A DNA stretch of 12,913 nt from an uncultured Bacteroidales bacterium. GTDB lineage: Bacteria; Bacteroidota; Bacteroidia; Bacteroidales; Muribaculaceae. A model generated the notes under the pieces. That model was given only the letters and a program-made list of their open reading frames with translations, made no database searches and was not told the origin of the DNA. The position numbers and the translations under genes are program-made. Positions 7,560 through 12,913 of this stretch are shown here, piece by piece. The stretch lies in the NCBI GenBank assembly GCA_958418815.1, contig CATZGB010000057.1, positions 1 to 12,913 on the forward strand, given 5' to 3'. Within the stretch, counting starts at the first letter, position 1. Every line of letters starts with the position of its first letter.

Positions 7560-8798
7560 ATGAAAGACTTAGTAATCTCGAAGGAAACCACCGAAAGGGC
7601 CGTGGTCGTTGGGCTGATTACCCCGCGCCAGCCCGAAGGGAAGGTCAATGAATATCTCGACGAACTTGAGTTCCTGGCCGACACGGCGGGGGGCGAGGTG
7701 GTCAAGCGCTTCACTCAGAAGGTCGACACCCCCAACTCCGCGACTTTCGTCGGCAAAGGCAAGCTTGAGGAAATAAAGGAATATGTCGAGAAGAACGACA
7801 TCGGAATGGTGATTTTCGACGATGACCTCTCGACAAAGCAGATCGCCAACATAGAGAAGGAGCTGCAGGTCAAGATTCTCGACCGGTCGAGCCTGATTCT
7901 CGACATCTTCGCCAAGCGCGCGCAGACGGCGACGGCCAAGACCCAGGTGGAGCTTGCACAATACCAGTACCTGCTTCCGCGCCTGACCCGTATGTGGACC
8001 CACCTCGAACGTCAGAAGGGTGGTATCGGTATGCGTGGCCCGGGCGAGACCCAGATCGAGACCGACCGCCGTATCATCAAGCGGCGCATCGCCTGGCTGA
8101 AAGAGCAGCTGAGCGACATCGACCGCCAGAAGACCCTGCAACGCAAGAATCGTGGCAAGCTGACCCGCGTGGCCCTGGTGGGTTACACCAATGTCGGCAA
8201 ATCGACGCTGATGAACCTGTTGAGCAAGAGCGAGGTGTTTGCCGAGAACAAGCTGTTTGCGACCCTCGACACCACCGTGCGCAAGGTCATCATCGACAAC
8301 CTGCCGTTTCTGCTCACCGACACGGTGGGTTTCATCCGCAAGCTGCCCACCAACCTGGTGGAATCGTTCAAGTCGACCCTCGACGAGGTGCGCGACGCCG
8401 ACCTGCTGGTGCATGTGGTCGACATATCCCATCCCCAGTTCGAGGAGCAGATCGAGGTGGTCAACAAGACCCTCGCCGAGGTCTGCGGCTCGGCCGACAA
8501 GCCTATGATAATGGTGTTCAACAAAATAGACGCATACAGCCATGTGGCCAAGGATGAGGATGACCTGACTCCGCGCTCGCGCGAGAATATCCCCCTGGAG
8601 GAGCTGAAACAGACCTGGATGAACCGGCTCGGCTCGGGCGACTGTGTGTTCATCTCGGCCAAGAAGGGGCTTAACATCGATGAGCTGAAACAGCGTATTT
8701 ACGCCAAGGCCAAGGAGATACATATGGAGCGTTTCCCCTACAACGACTTCCTTTTCCAGAAATATGACGACCTGGGGGAGACCCAGGCCGACTCCTGA
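7560..8798 (+). CDS. hflX: Ribosome-associated GTPase HflX
   Basis: The 412-residue protein matches HflX, a GTPase that binds the 50S subunit and splits or rescues stalled ribosomes under stress. The N-terminal HflX domain covers ~1-200, including FVGKGKLEE (63-71) and the diagnostic GMRGPGETQIETDRR (157-171), followed by a charged helical linker. The G domain shows G1 GYTNVGKST (208-216), G2 near the conserved ATLDTTVR (234-241), G3 DTVGF (254-258), G4 NKID (321-324) and G5 SAKK (366-369), then a short C-terminal extension. All nucleotide-binding motifs are intact and the length is normal. The ATG at 7560 agrees with Bacteroidota homologues that begin MKDLVIS or similar. The gene is the first of a second + strand unit with its own promoter, and dgt begins 6 bp after its stop. 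Confidence 0.96.
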   Translation: MKDLVISKETTERAVVVGLITPRQPEGKVNEYLDELEFLADTAGGEVVKRFTQKVDTPNSATFVGKGKLEEIKEYVEKNDIGMVIFDDDLSTKQIANIEKELQVKILDRSSLILDIFAKRAQTATAKTQVELAQYQYLLPRLTRMWTHLERQKGGIGMRGPGETQIETDRRIIKRRIAWLKEQLSDIDRQKTLQRKNRGKLTRVALVGYTNVGKSTLMNLLSKSEVFAENKLFATLDTTVRKVIIDNLPFLLTDTVGFIRKLPTNLVESFKSTLDEVRDADLLVHVVDISHPQFEEQIEVVNKTLAEVCGSADKPMIMVFNKIDAYSHVAKDEDDLTPRSRENIPLEELKQTWMNRLGSGDCVFISAKKGLNIDELKQRIYAKAKEIHMERFPYNDFLFQKYDDLGETQADS

Positions 8799-8804
8799 CA
8801 CCAG

Positions 8805-10163
8805 ATGGCTGACAACCGACGGAATATGATGAGATGGGAGCGTCTGGTCTCTGACAAGCGTTTCGGCCTGGAGGATTACCACGACCCCAAGCGTGGGAGC
8901 CGCACTGACTTTCAGCGCGACTTCGACCGGCTTGTGTTCTCCTCGCCGTTCAGGCGGTTGCAGAACAAGACGCAGGTGTTCCCGCTGCCGGGCAGCATCT
9001 TCGTGCATAACCGCTTGACCCATAGCCTTGAAGTGGCTTCGGTGGGGCGGTCGATGGCCAATGAGGTGGTGAGCCTGATAATGCCTCGCCATGAGTCGAC
9101 CCCGGCGGCCAAGGCGCTGGAATCGATCGGCGACATAGTTGCCGCCGGATGCCTCGCCCATGACATGGGCAATCCCCCTTTCGGCCATTCAGGAGAAAAG
9201 GCCATCGCCACATTTTTCTCGGAAGGGGAGGGGGCGTTTCTGAAAGACCGTCTCACCCCGGCGCAGTGGGCCGACCTGGTGAATTTCGAGGGTAACGCCA
9301 ATGCCCTCAGGGTACTGACCCATCAGTTCCAGGGGCGGCGCAGCGGAGGCTTCGCGATGACCTACTCGATGCTCGCCTCGATAGTGAAATACCCCTACTC
9401 CTCGGGCCTCTCCGGGGACAAGGGGAAGTTTGGCTTCTTCACCTCGGAGACGGAGAGCTACCGGCGCATCGCCTCGGAACTTGGGATACCGATGCTCGAC
9501 GCGCCCGCCGGGGAGACCCTTTTCGCCCGCCATCCGCTGGTCTACATAGTGGAGGCGGCTGACGACATATGCTATGAGGTGATGGACCTTGAGGATGCCC
9601 ACAAGCTGAAGATTGTCGGGTCTGAGGAAATCATCGGGCTTTTCCTGTCGTTCCTTCCCGAGGAGCGCCGGGCCCGTAGCCTCGAGATAATGGGGCGGTT
9701 TGACGACCCCAACGAGAAAATCGCCTATCTGCGGTCGGGTGTGATAGGGGAGCTGGTGACCGCCTGTGCCCGAGTGTTCGCCGACAATGAGGAGGCGATT
9801 CTCGCCGGAGAGTTCCCCGGCAGGCTGCTCGGCCATGTGCCTCAACGGCTTCGCGAGGCTTACGAACGGTGCAACGACCTCTCCTGGGCCAAGATTTACA
9901 GGGCGCGGGAGGTGGTGGATGTCGAGCTGGCCGGTAACCGCATCATCACTTTCCTGCTTGAGAAGCTCGTCCACGCTGTCTGCAATCCCGACTTGAATTA
10001 CTCAAGGTTGCTCCTGTCGCAGGTGCCCGACCAGTATGATGTCACTTCGGCAGACCTTTTCTCCAAACTCCAGGGGGTGGTCGACCATGTTTCGGCCATG
10101 ACCGATGTCTACGCCCTCGATCTGTTCCGCAAACTCAACGGCATGAGCCTGCCTGCGGTGTGA
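8805..10163 (+). CDS. dgt: dGTP triphosphohydrolase (HD superfamily)
   Basis: This 452-residue protein is a dGTPase-type HD phosphohydrolase that splits dGTP, or dNTPs in general, to the deoxynucleoside and tripolyphosphate, helping to set nucleotide pools. The metal ligands are all visible: H73 in NRLTHSLEV, H119 and D120 in LAHDMGNPPFGHSGE, and an aspartate in EAADDICYEVMD (~D254). The N-terminal RRLQNKTQVFPLP (50-62) is the usual nucleotide-binding segment of the family. The length resembles the longer Dgt class. The ATG at 8805 lies 6 bp after hflX, but ATGs at residues 8 and 9 (MMRWERLVSDKRFGLEDY) give a start closer to what I expect for Bacteroidota homologues, so the first seven residues are uncertain. 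It is co-directional with hflX and the downstream TPM gene. Confidence 0.94.
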   Translation: MADNRRNMMRWERLVSDKRFGLEDYHDPKRGSRTDFQRDFDRLVFSSPFRRLQNKTQVFPLPGSIFVHNRLTHSLEVASVGRSMANEVVSLIMPRHESTPAAKALESIGDIVAAGCLAHDMGNPPFGHSGEKAIATFFSEGEGAFLKDRLTPAQWADLVNFEGNANALRVLTHQFQGRRSGGFAMTYSMLASIVKYPYSSGLSGDKGKFGFFTSETESYRRIASELGIPMLDAPAGETLFARHPLVYIVEAADDICYEVMDLEDAHKLKIVGSEEIIGLFLSFLPEERRARSLEIMGRFDDPNEKIAYLRSGVIGELVTACARVFADNEEAILAGEFPGRLLGHVPQRLREAYERCNDLSWAKIYRAREVVDVELAGNRIITFLLEKLVHAVCNPDLNYSRLLLSQVPDQYDVTSADLFSKLQGVVDHVSAMTDVYALDLFRKLNGMSLPAV

Positions 10164-10210
10164 ACCGGCGGCGTGCCCTGTGGCGTTGTGATATAATAAA
10201 ACCGTTTCTC

Positions 10211-11446
10211 ATGACAAGATTCCTCATATCTTTTTTGATGTTTATCCCTTTTCTGGCCGGTGCCGTGGCCGTCAAGGATGTCGAGAATGTGCATGTCAAG
10301 GACCGCACACGCTTTGTCACCGACATGGCGGGGATGCTCTCGCCTGGCGCGGTCGCGCGGGTCGACTCGCTGATGGCCGACGCGTGGCGCCAGTCTTCGG
10401 CCGAGCCGGTGGTGGTCATCGTCGACAATCTCGACGGCGAGGACATCGACGACTATGCCACAGAGCTTTTCGAGCTGTGGAAGCCGGGCAAGAAAGACAA
10501 GGACAACGGTGTGATTATGCTGATTTCCAGGGATGACCGGAAATTTGTGATACGCACCGGATATGGTGTCGAGGGGGTGTTGCCCGATGCCCTCTGTTGG
10601 ACTATACTCAACCAGACGATGAAGCCTTATTTCCAGGAGGGGGATTATGACGGCGGGGTGGTGGCCGCAGCCACAGACATCAACCGGGTGCTGACCGATG
10701 AGGAGGCACGGGCCGAACTCATGTCGAAATATGAGAATGACCAGGGGGCCGGCGGCGAGGATGATTTCTTCAAGGTCTACCTCTCGGTGTGCCTTATCCT
10801 GCTGGTGACTTTCGGGGTGTATTATCTGTGCCAGCTTGCAAGGAGCCGGGGCAAGGACACCGCCGAGGCTTACCATCTGTTTGAGAAAAGCAAGCTGACG
10901 GTGATGGTGCTGACAGCCGCCACGCTGGGGATATTGGCCCCGGTGCTGATACTGTGGCTGGTGACGATGCGCCGCATCCGTACACGCAAGCGCCTGTGTT
11001 CCAATTGCTCGACCCCGATGACGCGTCTCGATGAGGAGACCGACAACAAATACCTCACCCCCGCCCAGGATGCCGAGGAACGGCTCAATTCGGTCGATTA
11101 CGATGTTTGGCTCTGCCCGACCTGCAACCAGACCGAGATAATCCCGTTTATCAACCGACAGAAGAACTACTCGGTCTGTCATGTCTGCGGGGCGCGCACC
11201 GCCGCGCTGGTCTCTGACCGCATCACGCGTCAGCCCACCACAATGTCGAAAGGGCAGGGGGTGAAGACTTACCGCTGCTTCAACTGCCATAACGTCACCA
11301 ACCACCCCTATGAGATTCCCAAGGTGGTGGCTCCTCCGGTGATTCTCGGAGGTGGTGGCGGAGGATTCGGCGGCGGAGGCGGATTCTCCGGCGGCTCCTT
11401 CGGCGGAGGCATGACCGGCGGTGGAGGTTCGCGTGGAGGCTGGTAG
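10211..11446 (+). CDS. TPM-domain membrane protein with zinc-ribbon cysteines and glycine-rich tail
   Basis: The protein has 411 residues from this ATG. Residues 1-20 form a signal peptide (MTRFLISFLMFIPFLAGAVA). Residues ~35-163 form a TPM (TLP18.3/Psb32/MOLO-1, YgcG-like) domain, with VVVIVDNL, NGVIMLISRDDRKFVIRTGY and a GDYDGGVVAA end. Two membrane segments follow at about 188-208 and 229-251. Then come four CxxC pairs (C263/266, C302/305, C323/326, C356/359), suggesting two zinc ribbons, and a tail of about 32 residues rich in GGG, F and S ending RGGW. TPM proteins are linked to envelope or membrane-protein upkeep, but the function of this subtype is not known to me. The frame is also open from a GTG at 10160 overlapping the dgt stop; I prefer 10211 because it puts the signal peptide at the N terminus. 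It is probably co-transcribed with hflX and dgt and ends before the terminator at 11639. Confidence 0.85.
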   Translation: MTRFLISFLMFIPFLAGAVAVKDVENVHVKDRTRFVTDMAGMLSPGAVARVDSLMADAWRQSSAEPVVVIVDNLDGEDIDDYATELFELWKPGKKDKDNGVIMLISRDDRKFVIRTGYGVEGVLPDALCWTILNQTMKPYFQEGDYDGGVVAAATDINRVLTDEEARAELMSKYENDQGAGGEDDFFKVYLSVCLILLVTFGVYYLCQLARSRGKDTAEAYHLFEKSKLTVMVLTAATLGILAPVLILWLVTMRRIRTRKRLCSNCSTPMTRLDEETDNKYLTPAQDAEERLNSVDYDVWLCPTCNQTEIIPFINRQKNYSVCHVCGARTAALVSDRITRQPTTMSKGQGVKTYRCFNCHNVTNHPYEIPKVVAPPVILGGGGGGFGGGGGFSGGSFGGGMTGGGGSRGGW

Positions 11447-11522
11447 CCCGCTGGCAGTAGAGCACCCGACACGCGGGGCGCGAACCATCAGGCTTCGGCA
11501 AGTGTTAATCAATCAAAGGATA

Positions 11523-11612
11523 ATGATGACGGGTGAGGTCAAAAACCTCCCTCGGGATGTTGGAAGCGACATCCGCCCCAAAATTCAAGCAGATGGCGCA
11601 GCGCCGCGCTGA
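11523..11612 (+). CDS. Possible small protein before the terminator (speculative)
   Basis: A short frame (ATG at 11523 or 11526, stop TGA at 11610-11612, about 29 residues) begins MMTGEVKNLPRDVGSDI and ends in GAAPR. An AAAGGA stretch at 11515-11520 lies 5 bp before the second ATG, unusual where Shine-Dalgarno sites are rare. The frame runs back open to 11421, overlapping the TPM gene, which also happens by chance at this GC. I recognise no family. It lies in the 192-bp space between the TPM stop and the terminator. That space otherwise holds only a short GAGGT/ACCTC hairpin (11535-11549), a GGATGT/ACATCC inverted repeat (11555-11574) and no recognisable RNA gene. Confidence 0.2.
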   Translation: MMTGEVKNLPRDVGSDIRPKIQADGAAPR

Positions 11613-11638
11613 CGGCGGTTGCCCTATTCCAAAGTAAG

Positions 11639-11683
11639 CGGCGGTCGCCCCGGTTTGTCGGGAGGCGACCGCCGTCTTTTTTT
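11639..11683 (+). terminator. Rho-independent terminator of the hflX-dgt-TPM unit
   Basis: An 11-bp perfect stem (CGGCGGTCGCC at 11639-11649, GGCGACCGCCG at 11664-11674) with a 14-nt loop is followed by seven T at 11677-11683. It faces + strand transcription and lies 24 bp before the 3' end of the convergent RNA methyltransferase gene. A near copy of the left arm lies at 11613-11623. Confidence 0.9.
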
Positions 11684-11707
11684 GCGTGAGGATTTTAGGA
11701 TTGCGAT

Positions 11708-12517
11708 TCATTGCCTGGCGCGGAGCTGCCAGAACGCCACCGCGGAGGCGGCAGCCACATTCAGGGAGTCGACATCGCGCGACATCGGGATGCGAGCCAC
11801 ATAATCCGACTCCGAGATGATTCTGTCGGGCAGCCCTTCCCCCTCGGTGCCGAGGATGATGGCCAGGCGAGGCTCGTCGGCCAGTGTGGGGTCGTCGATT
11901 GCCACGGAGTCGTCGCTAAGGGCCATCGCCACGGACTTGAAGCCGAGGCGGCGCAGTTCGGCGAGGTAGTCTGTGCTGTCGAGGTATGCCCACGGCAGCA
12001 GGAAGACCGTCCCCATCGACACCCTTATGGCCCGTCGGTTTAGCGGGTCGCAGGCCGTGGGGCTGAGAAGCACCGCGTCTATCCCCAATGCGGCCGCCGA
12101 GCGGAATATCGCCCCGATGTTGGTGGTGTCGGTCACTTCATCTATCACAGCCACGCGCTTCGCGCCGCGGCATACCTCCTCAGGAGTGAGTGGGGCGGGT
12201 CGGCGCATTGCGCACAAGACTCCCCGCGTCAGGGTGTAGCCGGTGAGCTCGCGTAGCGCCTCGCGCGCGCCTGTATATATAGGCATATCCGGGCAACGGG
12301 CGATTATGTCTGCCGCGTCTCCTTCAATGTGCCGCTCCTCGCAGAGCATTGACAGCGGCGTGAATCCCGCCTGGAGCGCCACCCTGATTACTTTCGGGCT
12401 TTCGGCGATGAAAAGTCCCTCGCCCGGCGACAGGCGGTTTCTCAGCTGGGCTTCGGTCAGTGACGCATAGGGGGCGAGCCGTGGGTCATCCAGTCTGTCA
12501 ATCCTCTCGATTCTCAT
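11708..12517 (-). CDS. TrmH/SpoU-family RNA 2'-O-methyltransferase
   Basis: This 269-residue SPOUT-class enzyme transfers methyl from S-adenosylmethionine to a ribose 2'-OH in rRNA or tRNA. Residues ~1-110 form the SpoU substrate-binding domain (FIAESPKVIRVAL at 36-48). The knotted catalytic domain shows motif 1 TNIGAIFRSAAALG (132-145, with R139), motif 2 ILGTEGEGLP (221-230) and motif 3 IPMSRDVDSLNVAAASAVAF (243-262), where the SLNVA core binds the cofactor. It resembles RlmB/TsnR-like members, but the target nucleotide cannot be read from the sequence. The frame stays open to an ATG at 12748, but that start lies upstream of the promoter and adds a low-complexity stretch, so I use the ATG at 12517 (MRIERIDRLDD). 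No Shine-Dalgarno site is visible; the leader is A/U-rich. It is convergent with the TPM gene. Confidence 0.92.
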   Translation of the reverse strand: MRIERIDRLDDPRLAPYASLTEAQLRNRLSPGEGLFIAESPKVIRVALQAGFTPLSMLCEERHIEGDAADIIARCPDMPIYTGAREALRELTGYTLTRGVLCAMRRPAPLTPEEVCRGAKRVAVIDEVTDTTNIGAIFRSAAALGIDAVLLSPTACDPLNRRAIRVSMGTVFLLPWAYLDSTDYLAELRRLGFKSVAMALSDDSVAIDDPTLADEPRLAIILGTEGEGLPDRIISESDYVARIPMSRDVDSLNVAAASAVAFWQLRARQ

Positions 12518-12576
12518 TATAATAATATATGTTGATGAAAAATATTTTTGGAAATATGCATAGAAATAACGTGGCG

Positions 12577-12607
12577 CAAATTTACAACAAACCCCGCTCC
12601 AATCAAA
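12577..12607 (-). promoter_or_regulatory. Promoter of the RNA methyltransferase gene
   Basis: On the minus strand TTTG (12604-12607) is followed after exactly 19 bp by TAAATTTG (12577-12584), a full Bacteroidota -33/-7 pair. Transcription should start near 12570, giving a very A/U-rich leader of about 53 nt that contains an AAAAATATTTTT-like stretch near 12535-12550. Confidence 0.82.
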
Positions 12608-12685
12608 AAAATCCCCCGCCGGAGTTGAAAAATCCCCCCTTTTTTGAACTGAGCCCAGAAAATCCTCCCTGGTTAAAAACTCCCC
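12605..12685 (-). repeat. Four degenerate A-tract/C-tract repeats upstream of the methyltransferase promoter
   Basis: Four imperfect copies of A4-7 followed by a short T/C spacer and a pyrimidine run occur at 12605-12617, 12628-12639, 12659-12669 and 12675-12685. On the minus strand they read as G-runs followed by A and a T-tract. Spacing of starts is 23, 31 and 16 bp, so they are not evenly phased. They begin at the -33 element and extend upstream of it. This is part of the ~390-bp gene-free stretch from 12518 to the window end, which also holds a GC-rich inverted repeat and two promoters; I see no gene in it. Confidence 0.55.
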
Positions 12686-12688
12686 GTT

Positions 12689-12726
12689 CCCCTCCGTGCA
12701 GTTCGGTGCCTGACCGTAGGGAGGGG
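12689..12726. repeat. GC-rich inverted repeat in the intergenic region
   Basis: CCCCTCC (12689-12695) pairs with GGAGGGG (12720-12726), and an inner CGGT (12704-12707) pairs with ACCG (12713-12716). It lies upstream of both the leftward and rightward promoters, so neither should transcribe it. No T run follows on either side. Role unknown; a protein-binding site or chance symmetry are both possible. Confidence 0.35.
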
Positions 12727-12851
12727 AGAGCGCCGCGGGCTTCGCCATTGGCCGCTCTTTTCGCCGCCGCGCCCAACCCCCTGTCCTCCAGCCACAACCG
12801 TAGGCTGTTCCTCCCCGTGTTGAAATTTTCTTGAAAAAACTTGCCGAAAAA

Positions 12852-12883
12852 TTTGGCTGGTTCGGGGAAAACGCCTAACTTTG
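12852..12883 (+). promoter_or_regulatory. Strong promoter reading out of the right edge
   Basis: TTTG (12852-12855), a 20-bp spacer, then TAACTTTG (12876-12883) form a complete Bacteroidota promoter, with transcription expected to start near 12890. A-tracts lie just upstream (TTGAAATTTTCTTGAAAAAAC around 12818-12838 and GAAAAATTTGG around 12846-12856), resembling an UP-element. The gene it drives starts beyond the window. Confidence 0.82.
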
Positions 12884-12913
12884 CACTCGCTTTTCGGGAC
12901 GGAGGTTCCGGGG

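Noticed and set aside
7569..9188. 539-residue open frame on the minus strand across hflX and dgt
   Set aside because: It spans two genes with intact catalytic motifs on the + strand, is rich in H, L, V, G and R, and has no promoter or family signature.
11347..11443. GGN-rich repeated DNA
   Set aside because: It encodes the in-frame glycine-rich tail of the TPM protein, so it is coding low complexity and not an independent repeat element.
11447..11500. tRNA-like run (GGCAGTAGAGCACCCGAC) after the TPM gene
   Set aside because: It resembles a D-arm, but there is no acceptor stem, no U before an anticodon, no T-arm GTTCGA and no proper anticodon stem, so it is not a tRNA gene.
10109..11512. 467-residue open frame on the minus strand across the TPM gene
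   Set aside because: It is antisense to a gene with signal peptide, TPM fold and CxxC pairs, and its own product shows no plausible domain.
12529..12834. 101-residue open frame on the + strand in the last intergenic region
   Set aside because: It starts in the AT-rich leader of the methyltransferase gene, runs through A/C-tract repeats, and has no promoter in its direction before 12852.
1..12913. Mobile element, CRISPR, phage or defence island
   Set aside because: No transposase or integrase, no terminal inverted repeats with target duplications, no regular direct-repeat/spacer array and no tRNA-linked att site were seen. All large genes are common housekeeping or envelope families.

Overview
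The window is about 62% GC by eye and carries only ordinary chromosomal genes of a bacterium of the phylum Bacteroidota, most likely order Bacteroidales. Three things point there. Five intergenic sites match the Bacteroidota sigma-ABfr -7 motif TAnnTTTG, three of them with a matching TTG/TTTG element 19-20 bp upstream. Most start codons lack a Shine-Dalgarno sequence. The proteins have Bacteroidota character: a methionyl-tRNA synthetase with a KISTS loop and C-terminal tRNA-binding domain, and a secreted beta-propeller protein with a type IX-secretion-like C-terminal sorting domain. The high GC suggests a high-GC Muribaculaceae or Rikenellaceae-like lineage, but the genus cannot be fixed from this piece.

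Layout. Bases 1-40 hold the rho-independent terminator of a + strand gene lying off the left edge. Bases 135-3311 hold two minus-strand genes: metG (methionyl-tRNA synthetase), then a 12-bp hairpin, then ansA (type I L-asparaginase). A divergent promoter region at 3354-3384 separates metG from a + strand run (3413-7425) of three tightly packed genes: a DUF5074-like secreted beta-propeller protein, an NhaC-family Na+/H+ antiporter starting at TTG, and a tRNA-dihydrouridine synthase joined to it by an ATGA overlap. A new promoter and a structured leader precede a second + strand run (7560-11446): hflX, dgt, and a TPM-domain membrane protein with four CxxC pairs and a glycine-rich tail. A strong terminator at 11639-11683 closes this run. 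It faces the convergent minus-strand gene for a TrmH/SpoU-family RNA 2'-O-methyltransferase (11708-12517), which has its own promoter. The last ~390 bp are non-coding and end with a textbook promoter reading right, out of the window.

How the genes relate. Most serve translation or its upkeep: methionine charging, tRNA dihydrouridine, rRNA/tRNA ribose methylation and HflX ribosome rescue. The rest cover dNTP control, asparagine use, sodium/proton balance and envelope proteins. The grouping looks like routine operon packing rather than a dedicated pathway.

I see no mobile element, CRISPR array, tRNA or rRNA gene, phage gene or defence system, and nothing I would call a new system. The points worth a second look are small: an interleaved divergent promoter pair, a 22-bp tandem duplication at the propeller/nhaC junction, the membrane topology of the TPM zinc-ribbon protein, a possible ~29-residue small ORF before the terminator, a duplicated terminator arm, and the A-tract/C-tract repeats in the last intergenic region.
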